From the NCBI RefSeq assembly GCF_011045125.1, contig NZ_JAAKZF010000038.1, positions 1-58,948 of the forward strand: a stretch of 58,948 nt of DNA. The letters run 5' to 3'. Source of the DNA: Allomesorhizobium camelthorni (GTDB lineage Bacteria > Pseudomonadota > Alphaproteobacteria > Rhizobiales > Rhizobiaceae). The notes below the pieces were generated by a model, which had not been told where the DNA came from, did not search any database, and saw nothing but the letters and a program-made list of their open reading frames with translations. This document shows positions 1 through 8,850 of this stretch, piece by piece. Both the position numbers and the translations under genes were made by a program. Numbering within the stretch: position 1 is the stretch's first letter; each line of letters starts with the position of its first letter.

Positions 1-32
1 TAGGCTTCCTCCCTGTTGATCGTTGACGGGCC

Positions 33-428
33 TCAGGCCACGTCGGCTTCCGAGAACGCGCCGGTATCGGGCTTGTCCTCCTTGAACTCGTGCTCAAGCC
101 CGTTGACGTTGAACACGGCGACAACCGTGCCCTCCTCGAGGGCTATCGGCGAATGACGATGTCCTTTGGGGATTAACGTGCCCTCGAACTGCCGCATGGC
201 GATGGGCTCGCGGCCCTCGACATCGATCTGCAGCGCGCCCTTCAGAATCAGCCAGCCTTCGTCGCCATTGGTATGGCGATGCCAGGGAAAGCGGCCAGTC
301 ACCTCGGCGATGCGCAGATTGTACTTGTCGTCGAGCCGGAAGACGTTGAAATTGGTTCGGGGCGGATGGCCTTCCAGGGTCTTCATGACGTTGAAGAGCT
401 TGAAGGCGCCCAGCGGTTCGGCGGTCAT
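33..428 (-). CDS. Cupin-domain protein
   Basis: 131 aa, a single small cupin (residues about 35-110). A metal-binding set is visible: the first cupin motif WHRHTNGDEGWLILKG gives His, His and Glu, and the second region IPKGHRHSP supplies the distal His. The start is the ATG at 428, preceded by an AAGGAGG Shine-Dalgarno; a TTG lies one codon upstream. It is the last gene of a minus-strand run ilvD-like / enolase-superfamily / cupin, 12 bases after the preceding stop. Stand-alone cupins in sugar-acid operons often act as isomerases, epimerases or sugar-binding accessory proteins, so a role in the same pathway is inferred. The reaction is not identifiable from sequence. Confidence 0.85.
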   Translation of the reverse strand: MTAEPLGAFKLFNVMKTLEGHPPRTNFNVFRLDDKYNLRIAEVTGRFPWHRHTNGDEGWLILKGALQIDVEGREPIAMRQFEGTLIPKGHRHSPIALEEGTVVAVFNVNGLEHEFKEDKPDTGAFSEADVA

Positions 429-440
429 CAACTGCCCTCC

Positions 441-1649
441 TTAATCCGAAACGTAGTTCGCGCCATGGGCCGGCCGATCCCATTCGAGCAGCGGCCCGCG
501 CAGCGCCTCCAGCTTGTCGCGGTCGAGCTCGAAGCCGAGGCCCGGGTCGGTCGGCACGATCAGGCGAGTGCCCTCGTAGCGCAGCGTTTCGGTGACCACA
601 TCCTCGATGTAGAGCAGCGGCCCGACCGGATCGCCGGCGTAGTGGAGCTGCGGGATGACCGCCGCGAGATGGGCGTTGGCGGCGGTGCCGAGGCTCATCT
701 CCTGAGTGGTGCTGATCAGGCATTTGAGGCCGGCCGCCTCCGCGAGGTCGAAAAGCTTCCTGGCCTGATAGATGCCGCCGGACTGGATGGTGATGTTGAA
801 CACGTCCACCGCGCCCGCCTTGATCATACGCATGGCCTGGGCCTGGCTCGATATATGCTCCGAGATGTCGACGTCGATGCGCCGGCGCAGTTCGCTCATT
901 CCCTCATAGTCTTCGGCCCAGCAGGGGCTCTCTATGAGTTCGAAATCATATTCCTTGAAGCGCTCGTAGATGCGCAGCGTGTCGCGCCAGTGGAAATGCC
1001 CCTGGAAATCCAGCGCTTTCAACTGCACCGAATTGCCGAAACGGTCGCGAAAGGCTCGGAGGAAGCGCTCGTCCTGGTCGAAATCGACGCCGACATAGTA
1101 GCGGAAGCGGTTGACGCCCTCGGCGACGAGTTCGGCGGTGTAGCCGAGATAGCGTTCGGTATCGCTTTCCTTCTTGGCCTGGAACACCGGATAGGTGATC
1201 TCGAAACTGTCGCGCACCTTGCCGCCGATCAGATTGTACACCGGCGTGCCGAAGGCCTTTCCGACGATATCGTAGAAGGCCATCTCGACGCCCGCGGCGA
1301 TCTGCGAGGCAGGGGTGAAAGGGGGATAGTTGTTGGCGTAGCGGAAATAGACCGGCATGTAGGCGAGCAGCCGCTCATGCAGCGCCGCGATCTCGAACGC
1401 GTTCTGGCCGAGCGCGACCTTCTCGATCCCCACGCGCACGGCCTCCGGGTCGGGCATATACATGCGGTAGCAGTCGAGGTCGGAAATCTCTCCAAGCCCG
1501 ATGATGCCGGCATCGGTCGCAAGCTCGAGCACGATGTGCGAGCTGATCGCCCCGGTGCGACGGCGCGTGCGCACCGTGTGAAGGGTCACACCGGTGATCC
1601 TGATCGAGTCCTTTGCGGATATCTGGGTCTGCAGCATAGCCTGTTCCAT
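441..1649 (-). CDS. Enolase-superfamily (mandelate racemase/muconate lactonizing-like) protein
   Basis: 402 aa, full length for the family, with an N-terminal capping domain (about 15-130) and a TIM barrel. The three metal ligands are recognisable: D214 (LDFQGHF), E240 (LIESPCW) and E264 (ISEHISS). The usual catalytic KxK at the end of the second barrel strand is replaced by R183-Y-Y-V-G, and the sixth-strand Lys position reads NITIQSGG. It therefore lacks the lysine acid/base residues of classical muconate lactonizing enzymes and glucarate-type dehydratases. The ATG at 1649 overlaps the upstream dehydratase stop (TGATG), so the two are translationally coupled. The first ORF start codon is a TTG one codon earlier. 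A sugar-acid dehydratase or racemase role fits the context, but the substrate is unknown. Confidence 0.88.
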   Translation of the reverse strand: MEQAMLQTQISAKDSIRITGVTLHTVRTRRRTGAISSHIVLELATDAGIIGLGEISDLDCYRMYMPDPEAVRVGIEKVALGQNAFEIAALHERLLAYMPVYFRYANNYPPFTPASQIAAGVEMAFYDIVGKAFGTPVYNLIGGKVRDSFEITYPVFQAKKESDTERYLGYTAELVAEGVNRFRYYVGVDFDQDERFLRAFRDRFGNSVQLKALDFQGHFHWRDTLRIYERFKEYDFELIESPCWAEDYEGMSELRRRIDVDISEHISSQAQAMRMIKAGAVDVFNITIQSGGIYQARKLFDLAEAAGLKCLISTTQEMSLGTAANAHLAAVIPQLHYAGDPVGPLLYIEDVVTETLRYEGTRLIVPTDPGLGFELDRDKLEALRGPLLEWDRPAHGANYVSD

Positions 1650-3370
1650 CAATAGATTTCGGGCTCGGGCAGCGGCGGGCCGGCTGCCAGGAAGTCGAAG
1701 TCGCAGCCTTCATTGGCCTGGCTGACATGGCGCGCGAACATGGCGCCGTAACCGCGCGCCAGGCGCGGCTCGCGCGGGATCCATTCGGCGCGGCGGCGGG
1801 CGAGCGTCGCCTCGTCGACATCGAGGTCGAGCCTGCGCGCTTCCACGTCGAGGACGATGAAGTCGCCGTTGCGCACCAGCGCCAGCGGCCCGCCAACATG
1901 TGACTCGGGTGCGATGTGGAGCACGCATGCCCCGTAGGAGGTGCCGCTCATGCGCGCATCGGAGAGCCGCAGCATGTCGCGCACACCCTGCCTGACCAGC
2001 TTCTTCGGGATGGGAAGCATGCCCCATTCGGGCATGCCCGGACCGCCCTGTGGGCCGGCATTGCGCAGCACGAGCACGTGGTCGACGGTGACATCGAGGT
2101 CGTCGCTTTCCACCGTCGCCTTCATCTCGGCATAGCTATCGAACACCAGGGCGGGGCCTCGATGTTTCAGGAAACGCGGCTCGGCGGCTGAGGGCTTCAT
2201 AACCGCGCCGTCGGGCGCAAGATTGCCCTTGAGGACGGCCGTGCCGCCGCGCGGATAGACCGGGTTGGAGAGTGGCCGGATGACATCGGCATTGTGGACC
2301 GCAGCGCCCGCGAGCCCCTCCCCGAGCGTCCGGCCGCTGGCGGTCAGGCAGGAGCCGTCGATGAGATCGCCAAGTTCCGCCATCAGCGCCGTCAGGCCGC
2401 CGGCATAGTAGAAGTCCTCCATCAGCATCGTGCCCGAGGGCCGGACATTGGCGATGACGGGCACGCGCTGCGATATCTTGTCGAAGCGCTCAAGGGTGAG
2501 GTCGAGCCCGGCGCGGTGCGCCATGGCCAGGATATGGATGATGCCGTTTGTCGAGCCGCCCATGGCCTGGTGGACCGAGATGGCGTTGTCGATGGCGGCA
2601 GGGGTCACGATCTTCGACGGCAGCAGGTCTTCCCAGACCATTTCGACGATGCGGCGGCCGGATTCGGAGGCCATGCGCGGATGGTTGGAATCCGGCGCGG
2701 GGATCGAGGACGAGCCGGGGAGCGAAAAGCCCATCGCCTCGATCACCGACATCATGGTGGCGGCCGTGCCCATGGTCATGCAGGTGCCGTGCGAGCGGGC
2801 TATTCCCTGCTCCATCTCGCGCCAATCTGCCTCGGTGATGTTGCCGGCACGCTTCTCGTCCCAGTATTTCCAGGTGTCTGAGCCCGAGCCCAGCACCTTT
2901 CCGCGCCAGTTTCCCCGCAGCATCGGCCCCGCCGGCACGAAGATGGCCGGAAGGTCGGCTGAAAGCGCGCCCATGAGCAGCGCCGGCCCGGTCTTGTCGC
3001 ATCCGCCCATCAACACCGCACCGTCGATGGGATAGGAGCGCATGCCTTCCTCCACCTCCATGGCGAGGAAATTGCGGTAGAGCATCGTGGTGGGCTTCTG
3101 GAAGGGCTCGGACAGGGTCATGGCCGGCAGCTCGAGCGGGAAGCCGCCCGCCTGCCAGATGCCGCGCTTCACCTCCTCGACCCGCACCTTGAAATGCGCA
3201 TGGCACGGATTGATGTCCGACCATGTGTTGAAGATGCCGATGACCGGCTTTCCCATGAAGTCGGCCCGCTCATAGCCCATCTGCAGCAGGCGCGACCGGT
3301 GGCCGAACGAGCGCAGGTCGTTCACGCCGAACCAGCGATGGCTGCGCAGGTTTTCCGGGCTTTTGGGCAT
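1649..3370 (-). CDS. IlvD/Edd-family sugar-acid dehydratase
   Basis: 573 aa, the normal length for the dihydroxyacid/phosphogluconate dehydratase family; closest in feel to the L-arabinonate/D-xylonate branch. Cluster-ligand motifs are visible: NPCHAH, GGCDKTGPALLMG and HGTCMTMGTAATM each carry a Cys expected to bind an Fe-S cluster. DSNHPRM and the C-terminal LSDARMSGTSYG motif are also present. It should remove water from an aldonic acid to give a 2-keto-3-deoxy acid in the cytoplasm. A GGAGG sits directly before two tandem ATGs; the second (3370) gives the better spacing. It is first in the operon with the enolase-superfamily and cupin genes and diverges from the DHDPS-like gene. The exact sugar acid is not determinable here. 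Confidence 0.93.
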   Translation of the reverse strand: MPKSPENLRSHRWFGVNDLRSFGHRSRLLQMGYERADFMGKPVIGIFNTWSDINPCHAHFKVRVEEVKRGIWQAGGFPLELPAMTLSEPFQKPTTMLYRNFLAMEVEEGMRSYPIDGAVLMGGCDKTGPALLMGALSADLPAIFVPAGPMLRGNWRGKVLGSGSDTWKYWDEKRAGNITEADWREMEQGIARSHGTCMTMGTAATMMSVIEAMGFSLPGSSSIPAPDSNHPRMASESGRRIVEMVWEDLLPSKIVTPAAIDNAISVHQAMGGSTNGIIHILAMAHRAGLDLTLERFDKISQRVPVIANVRPSGTMLMEDFYYAGGLTALMAELGDLIDGSCLTASGRTLGEGLAGAAVHNADVIRPLSNPVYPRGGTAVLKGNLAPDGAVMKPSAAEPRFLKHRGPALVFDSYAEMKATVESDDLDVTVDHVLVLRNAGPQGGPGMPEWGMLPIPKKLVRQGVRDMLRLSDARMSGTSYGACVLHIAPESHVGGPLALVRNGDFIVLDVEARRLDLDVDEATLARRRAEWIPREPRLARGYGAMFARHVSQANEGCDFDFLAAGPPLPEPEIY

Positions 3371-3373
3371 CAT

Positions 3374-3488
3374 TCCTCCCTCATGAGGCGATTGTGTTAT
3401 CATTCCCGCTTAAATCATACAATCCCTGCTATTTACAAATTTGTTATACAATCTTATTCAGAGCAAAGCCGCAGCATAGGAGCTCTCC
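3374..3488. promoter_or_regulatory. Divergent promoter region with repeated ATACAATC operator-like sites
   Basis: This 115-base region separates the minus-strand dehydratase operon from the plus-strand DHDPS/FadR genes. The 8-mer ATACAATC occurs twice in the same orientation, at 3417-3424 and 3446-3453, 29 bases apart (about three helical turns). The second copy lies in an inverted repeat TTGT-TAT-ACAA (3441-3451). AT-rich dyads of this kind are typical operators for GntR/FCD repressors, and a FadR-type gene is encoded downstream. Assignment to that regulator is inference. Confidence 0.5.
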
Positions 3489-4484
3489 ATGGCCGACAAG
3501 ATTGCCGAGAAACTGGGCCGCACCGTCGTCGCCGTTCCGCCAGTGGCGTGGACGCGGTCGCTGGACCTGGCCGAGAACCAGAACCGGTGCCTGATCGGCC
3601 ACATAGAGGCAGGCGGCGTGAGCGCGCTGCTTTATGGCGGCAACGCCAATCTCTATCATTTCGATCTGGGGCGCTTCGCCGCGCTGATGGATCTGTTGGC
3701 CGAGGCGCCAAGTGCTGCGACCGATGTCATCCCGTCCATCGGTCCCGATTTCGGCAAGCTCCTGGATGAGGCGACGATCCTGCGCGACAGGAAGTTCGCC
3801 GGCGTGATGGCCTTGCCGATGACCTTCCCCACCCATCCCGAGGGCATCGAGAAGGCGCTCCGGGCCGCAGCGGACCGGCTCGGCGCACCGCTCATCCTCT
3901 ATGTCAAGCGCGAGCACTATCTCGCGCCGGCGCGGATCGGAGCGCTGGTGGGGGACGGGGTGGTCAGCTTCGTCAAATATGCGGTCGAGCGCAGCGAGCC
4001 GGCCGGCGACTCCTATCTCGCCGACATCTGCAGTGCGATCGGCTCCGGCAATGTCGCAAGCGGCATGGGCGAGACGCCGATCCATGTCCATCTGCCGCAA
4101 TACCGGCTGCGGACCTACACGTCGGGCGGCGTGTGCATTGCGCCGCGCGCGGCCATGAAGCTGCTTGCCGCCCATCGCGGCGGGGATAACGAAGCTGCCG
4201 GCCATCTCGCCGCTCCGTTCCTGGCCTTCGAGAAGGTGCGCGCCGCCATCAACGGCTTCTCGGTGATGCACGACGCGGTGACGCTGGCGGGCATAGCCGA
4301 CATGGGGCCGATCCTGCCCATGGCCGGCAATATCCCCGGCGACGCGCGGGAAAGGGTGCAGCAAGCGGTCGACGCGCTTGTGGCGCTGGAAAGGACCTGC
4401 CAGAAATCGAGACTAGTACCAACGCCAACCGGACGAGGTAGCCTGCCCGATGAGCGAATTCGACCTTGTGGCCCCAGGCATTAA
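3489..4484 (+). CDS. Dihydrodipicolinate synthase (DapA)-family aldolase/lyase
   Basis: 331 aa TIM-barrel class I aldolase of the DHDPS/N-acetylneuraminate lyase superfamily. Schiff-base Lys K163 (SFVKYAV) and Tyr Y138 (LILYVK) are visible. The usual substrate carboxylate-binding GTTGE/GGTGE loop reads GGNAN, so substrate choice probably differs from DHDPS itself. It probably cleaves or dehydrates the 2-keto-3-deoxy acid made by the divergent dehydratase. An AGGAG lies 6 bases before the ATG. The last 12 codons run through the start of the FadR-type gene in another frame (35-base overlap), adding a basic tail beyond the family's usual end. This suggests coupling, or a small 3' extension. Confidence 0.9.
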   Translation: MADKIAEKLGRTVVAVPPVAWTRSLDLAENQNRCLIGHIEAGGVSALLYGGNANLYHFDLGRFAALMDLLAEAPSAATDVIPSIGPDFGKLLDEATILRDRKFAGVMALPMTFPTHPEGIEKALRAAADRLGAPLILYVKREHYLAPARIGALVGDGVVSFVKYAVERSEPAGDSYLADICSAIGSGNVASGMGETPIHVHLPQYRLRTYTSGGVCIAPRAAMKLLAAHRGGDNEAAGHLAAPFLAFEKVRAAINGFSVMHDAVTLAGIADMGPILPMAGNIPGDARERVQQAVDALVALERTCQKSRLVPTPTGRGSLPDERIRPCGPRH

Positions 4485-5175
4485 GGGGACAGCCGGCCGG
4501 ACGCTCAGCGACACGGTCTATCAGCGCATCTACGAGCGGATATCCAACGGTGAATGGCCCAAGGGCACTCGCCTGCTCACCGAGATAGAGCTGGCGGAAC
4601 AGTTCGGAGTCTCGCGCACCGTGATCCGCGAAGCCCTGCTGCGGCTGCGCATAGACGGGCTCATCGCTTCCCGGCAGGGAGCGGGCACCCATGTGATCGG
4701 CGCCCCGAGCCAGCGCGTCATCGACTTCGCCGAACCGGGCAGTGTCGCGGACCTGCAGCGCTGCTACGAATTCCGTGTCGGCGTTGAAGGGGAAGCGGCC
4801 TATCTCGCCGCCACCCGGATTTCGTCAGAACGCATTGCCGAGATCGAGGCGACGCTCGACGCCATGGAGCGCTGCATTGCTGAGGACCGTCTGGGCGCGG
4901 AGGAGGACATCGCCTTCCACCTGGCGATCGCCCGCGCAACCGAAAACGACTATTACCAGCGCACCATCGCCTCGGTCACCAAAGCCATCCGTGTCGGGAT
5001 GTCCATAGCGGCCACGCTCTCGAACCGCCCGCCGCCCCAGCGTCTCGGCATAGCCATAGGCGAGCATCGCGGCGTGCTGGACGCCATCCGCGCCTCCGAT
5101 CCCGACCTCGCCCGCGCCCGCATGCGCGCCCACATCGAAGGCGCTCGTAAACGCGTTTTCGTCGGGGGCAGCTAG
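4450..5175 (+). CDS. GntR-family (FadR/FCD subfamily) transcriptional regulator
   Basis: 241 aa. The N-terminal winged helix (about 15-80) contains TEIELAEQFGVSRTVIREALLRLRIDGLI, the typical GntR recognition segment. The C-terminal all-helical FCD domain (about 95-225) has FRVGVEGEAAYLAA and DIAFHLAIARATEN, with His residues that normally form a metal/ligand site. It probably senses a sugar acid or 2-keto acid and represses the divergent dehydratase and aldolase genes. It overlaps the preceding aldolase by 35 bases and so is co-transcribed with it. The exact ligand is unknown. Confidence 0.93.
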   Translation: MSEFDLVAPGIKGTAGRTLSDTVYQRIYERISNGEWPKGTRLLTEIELAEQFGVSRTVIREALLRLRIDGLIASRQGAGTHVIGAPSQRVIDFAEPGSVADLQRCYEFRVGVEGEAAYLAATRISSERIAEIEATLDAMERCIAEDRLGAEEDIAFHLAIARATENDYYQRTIASVTKAIRVGMSIAATLSNRPPPQRLGIAIGEHRGVLDAIRASDPDLARARMRAHIEGARKRVFVGGS

Positions 5176-5284
5176 CGAGGTCTCGTTTGAAATGGCAAAA
5201 TCTCGGTTGCGGCCAAAGTCATGTGGCTCACTCTTGCTTCTCGATCGCTCAGCAGAAGATCGCCACCGCCCGCCCAGCTAGCGG

Positions 5285-6931
5285 CTATCCGGCTTGCGTA
5301 AGCCATTTGGGCTTCGGCACGGCCTGCAGCAGGGTTTGCGTGTATTCGTGGCGAGGCGCTGCGAACAGCGTCGAGGTTTGGCCTTCCTCAACGATCCTTC
5401 CGTTCTTCATGACCATGATCCTGTCCGCGAAATGGCGGACGATCGGCAGATCATGTGTGATGAAGACATAGGAGAGACCGAGCCGGGTCCTGAGGTCGGC
5501 GAGAAGGTCGATCACCTGCGCCTGGATGGAGACGTCGAGCGCTGAAACCGCCTCGTCGCAGACGATCAGCTCCGGCTCGCTCGCAAGCGCGCGCGCAATG
5601 GCGATGCGCTGCCGTTGGCCGCCGGAAAACTGGTGCGGGTAGCGGTCGGCGTGCTCCGGCAGCAGCCCTACCAGCTCCAGGAGCTCCGCCACGCGGCCCT
5701 TCCACTTGCTCTTCGGCAGGATATCGCGGTGTATCACCCAGGGTTCGGAGATGATGGAGTAAATGCGCATGCGCGGGTTCATGGACCCGTAGGGATCCTG
5801 GAACACCATCTGCACCTTGCGGCGAAACGCCATGAGACGCTTCCCGTTCATCTCGAAGATATTCTCGCCGGCGAAGACGGCTTTGCCCGAACTTGGCTCG
5901 TTCAGCCCTAGCAGCATGCGTGCGACGCTCGATTTGCCGGAGCCGGACTCGCCGACGATGCCGAGCGTTTCGCCTCTCCTGACCTCGAAGCTGACGTCGT
6001 CCACCGCCTTGAACGTGCGCTTGCCGGCAAAGGCCCCGGACGCAAGAACGTAGTCCTTGGTGAGATTCTCCACCTTGAGCAGGGTTTCGCCGGCGATCTT
6101 CGTCGAACGCCTGTTCGGCGCCTCCGTTGCATCGCCGTGCGGCAGCGCCGAGATGAGGCGGCGCGTATAGGCATGCTGCGGATTGCTGAAGACCTCCTCG
6201 GCGATGCCCGTCTCGACGACCTTCCCGCCATTCATGACGATGATCCGGTCCGCCATGGACGCGGCGACTTCGAGGTCATGGGTGATCATGATCAGCGCCA
6301 TGCCGGTTTCGCGCTGGAGATCGCGCAGCAGATCGAGGATCTGCGCCTGGACGCTGACGTCGAGGGCGGTCGTCGGCTCGTCGGCGATCAGGATATCCGG
6401 CTTCAGCGCGATCGCCATGGCGATCATCACGCGCTGGCGCTGTCCGCCCGAGAATTGATGCGGATAGAAGTCGACGCGGCTTTCGGGTTCCGGAATGCCG
6501 ACGCGCCGAAGCAGTTCTATCGCCTTGGCGCGCGCGGCCTTGCCGCTTCCCGCGCCGTGGCTCTCATAGACCTCCGCGATCTGGCGGCCCACCGTGTAGA
6601 CGGGGTTCAGATAGGCAAGCGGATCCTGAAAGATCATCGCAATCCTGCGGCCGTTGATGCTTCTGCGCGCCTCCGCGTCGAGGCCGGAGAGTTCGACGCC
6701 GTCGAAGAGGCAGGAACCGGCCACGATATCGCCCGGCGGACAATCGATGAGATCCATCACCGCGCTGGTGCTGACGCTCTTTCCCGAGCCGCTTTCGCCG
6801 AGGATGACGAGGGTCTCGCCACGGCTGACGTGGAAAGAAACGTCGTCGACGGCGCGTACCGGCTCGTCGTCCGACAGGAAATCGACAGTCAGGCCCGCGA
6901 CCTTGAGGATGGGATTGCTCGCGTTGCTCAT
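5285..6931 (-). CDS. Dipeptide/oligopeptide-type ABC importer, fused double ATPase
   Basis: 548 aa carrying two complete Opp/Dpp-class nucleotide-binding domains in one chain (about 6-255 and 280-535). Each has a Walker A ([10 protein letters not shown] and [10 protein letters not shown]), a signature ([24 protein letters not shown]) and a Walker B ([15 protein letters not shown]). It powers the two permeases encoded upstream in the same operon. The ATG at 6931 overlaps the permease stop by 4 bases (ATGA); an open frame continues upstream but lies inside the permease gene. DppD and DppF are usually separate proteins; the fused GsiA/YejF-like arrangement is common in alphaproteobacteria. The transported solute is unknown. 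Confidence 0.95.
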   Translation of the reverse strand: MSNASNPILKVAGLTVDFLSDDEPVRAVDDVSFHVSRGETLVILGESGSGKSVSTSAVMDLIDCPPGDIVAGSCLFDGVELSGLDAEARRSINGRRIAMIFQDPLAYLNPVYTVGRQIAEVYESHGAGSGKAARAKAIELLRRVGIPEPESRVDFYPHQFSGGQRQRVMIAMAIALKPDILIADEPTTALDVSVQAQILDLLRDLQRETGMALIMITHDLEVAASMADRIIVMNGGKVVETGIAEEVFSNPQHAYTRRLISALPHGDATEAPNRRSTKIAGETLLKVENLTKDYVLASGAFAGKRTFKAVDDVSFEVRRGETLGIVGESGSGKSSVARMLLGLNEPSSGKAVFAGENIFEMNGKRLMAFRRKVQMVFQDPYGSMNPRMRIYSIISEPWVIHRDILPKSKWKGRVAELLELVGLLPEHADRYPHQFSGGQRQRIAIARALASEPELIVCDEAVSALDVSIQAQVIDLLADLRTRLGLSYVFITHDLPIVRHFADRIMVMKNGRIVEEGQTSTLFAAPRHEYTQTLLQAVPKPKWLTQAG

Positions 6932-7851
6932 CGGGCGGCTTTCCGCAATTTTTGCAGGCGCCAGCGTTGCTGCGGATCGGCGACGGTGCGCGCCCAGTTC
7001 GAGAGGATATTGAGCGACAGCGTCGTCAGCATGATCGCGAGGCCCGGCCAGAATGCGATCCACCAGGCGGTGGCGAGATAGCCGCGGCCGTTCGCCACCA
7101 TTGCGCCCCAGGTGAAGTCCGGCGGCTGGATGCCGAGACCAAGGAAACTCAGCGCCGATTCCGACAGGATGACGGTCGCGAAATCAATGGCCGAAATCGT
7201 CACCAGTGTCGGCAGGACGAGGGGTGCGATATGCCGGATGATGATCCGGGCCGGCTTTGCGCCCATGGCCATCGCCGCGCTGACAAACATGCGCTCGCGC
7301 AACTCCAGCACCTCGGCGCGCGCCGTTCGGAGGTAGATGGGCATGCGCGTGACGGCGAGGACGATCACGAGATTGGTGATACTCGGGCCCAGCGTGTAGA
7401 GCACGATGAGCGCCAGGAGCAGCGACGGAAAGCTCATGACGATATCGGCCAGGCGCATGATTAGGTGGCTGTACCAGCGCTCCGAATAGCCCGCCACCAG
7501 GCCGAGCGTGCCTCCGACCAGCATGGACGCGAATACCGCCGCCGCGGCAATGCCCAGCGTGTTCTGCGCGCCGACGATCAGCCTGGCCAGGATGGGCCGG
7601 CCGAGCGTATCGGCGCCAAGGACGTAGATCCAGCCGCTCTCCAGCGAGAAGGGGGCGAGATTGCGCTGGCGCAGCCCCAGCCGCGAAGCGGCGTCCCCCA
7701 CCAGCCACGGGCCGAGGATCGCCGCGAGCACGACAATCGCCAGGAAAATAGCGGCGGCGAGCGCAAGCTTGTCGCGCGTCAAATAGGCGAGAAGCACACG
7801 GCCGCTGCCTGGAACCGCCGCCGGCTTGGTGTCGGGGGTGATGATCGTCAT
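6928..7851 (-). CDS. Dipeptide/oligopeptide-type ABC importer permease (DppC-like)
   Basis: 307 aa inner-membrane permease with about six TM helices; the first begins near residue 30 (LALAAAIFLAIVVLAAILGPWLV). The BPD_transp_1 region contains the EAA-type cytoplasmic loop, RTARAEVLELRERMFVSAAMAMGAKPARIIIRHI. It forms the heterodimeric channel with the DppB-like protein encoded just upstream (3-base gap) and is coupled by a 4-base overlap to the double ATPase. Its position in the kdgD operon suggests import of a sugar-acid-linked solute rather than ordinary peptides, which is inference. Confidence 0.94.
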   Translation of the reverse strand: MTIITPDTKPAAVPGSGRVLLAYLTRDKLALAAAIFLAIVVLAAILGPWLVGDAASRLGLRQRNLAPFSLESGWIYVLGADTLGRPILARLIVGAQNTLGIAAAAVFASMLVGGTLGLVAGYSERWYSHLIMRLADIVMSFPSLLLALIVLYTLGPSITNLVIVLAVTRMPIYLRTARAEVLELRERMFVSAAMAMGAKPARIIIRHIAPLVLPTLVTISAIDFATVILSESALSFLGLGIQPPDFTWGAMVANGRGYLATAWWIAFWPGLAIMLTTLSLNILSNWARTVADPQQRWRLQKLRKAAR

Positions 7852-7854
7852 GGT

Positions 7855-8769
7855 TCAGTACCGGATCCGCGGATCGAGAACGGCGTAGAGCAGGTCGATC
7901 GCGATGTTCAGGATGAAGATGGCGGTCGCCGTCACCAGGATCGTCGACTGGACGACGGCAAAATCGCGCTGAATGATCGAGTCGATCATCAACTTGCCGA
8001 TGCCGGGCCAGCCGAATATCGACTCCACGACGACGGCGCCGTTGATGAGGCTCGTCGCGAGGTCGCCGGCGACCGTGACGACGGGCAAAAGCGAGTTGCG
8101 AAGCGCATGCCCGAAGATGATCTTCCGCCGGCTCAGGCCCTTGGCTCTCGCGGTCTTGATGTATGGGGAGGCCAGCGCCGACAGCATGGCGCCGCGCACG
8201 ACCTGCACCAGGAGACCGAAGGGGCGGAGCATCAGCACGAAGATCGGCATGATCCAATGGGTCCAGCTTCCGGTGCCGGATGTCGGCAGAAGCTCCAGCC
8301 CCACGGCGAAGACAAGAATGCCGACGATGGCGACCCAGAAATCCGGCGCGCTCGCGCCGGCCAGGGAGACGAGGCTGGCGATGCGGTCGAACAGGCTGCC
8401 CGGACGCGCGGCCGCAAGGGAGCCGACAAGGATAGCCAAGGCGGTCGACAGCGTGATCGCGACGACGGCAAGCTTTAGTGTCTCAGGAAAGGCCTCGAGC
8501 GCGACCTCGATCGCGGAGCGGTTCTGGCGCAGCGACTGGCCGAAATCCAGTTGCAGCAGATCGCGCAGATATTCCAGGAACTGCCAATAGATCGGCTGAT
8601 CGAGGCCGTTCAGCCGCGCGAAATCGGCCCGCGCTTCCGCGGTCGAGTCCAGAGGCAGGTAGAGGGCCGAAGGATCGCCGGTGAGCCGCGTCAGGAAGAA
8701 GACCAGCGTCAGCAGACCTATGACCGACAGGATGCTGTGGGACGCGCGGCGTCCAAGATAGGCAATCAT
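7855..8769 (-). CDS. Dipeptide/oligopeptide-type ABC importer permease (DppB-like)
   Basis: 304 aa, typical DppB length, with an N-terminal TM (about 10-30), a periplasmic loop containing ARADFARLNGLDQPIYWQFLEYL, and a C-terminal permease core. The EAA loop SPYIKTARAKGLSRRKIIFGHALRNSLLP is present. It is the first permease after the solute-binding protein gene (81-base gap) and is followed with a 3-base gap by the DppC-like gene. It forms the transmembrane channel of the importer. Confidence 0.94.
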   Translation of the reverse strand: MIAYLGRRASHSILSVIGLLTLVFFLTRLTGDPSALYLPLDSTAEARADFARLNGLDQPIYWQFLEYLRDLLQLDFGQSLRQNRSAIEVALEAFPETLKLAVVAITLSTALAILVGSLAAARPGSLFDRIASLVSLAGASAPDFWVAIVGILVFAVGLELLPTSGTGSWTHWIMPIFVLMLRPFGLLVQVVRGAMLSALASPYIKTARAKGLSRRKIIFGHALRNSLLPVVTVAGDLATSLINGAVVVESIFGWPGIGKLMIDSIIQRDFAVVQSTILVTATAIFILNIAIDLLYAVLDPRIRY

Positions 8770-8850
8770 TCGGATGCCCTTCGGCGATATCGACAGAAGT
8801 AGCAGGCCGGGGACGCAGGATCATCATCGGACCCTGCGTCCATGCATCGC

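Noticed and set aside
273-1655. Long plus-strand open frame opposite the enolase-superfamily gene
   Set aside because: It lies antisense to a gene with clear family motifs; its own translation has no recognised domain and reflects high GC.
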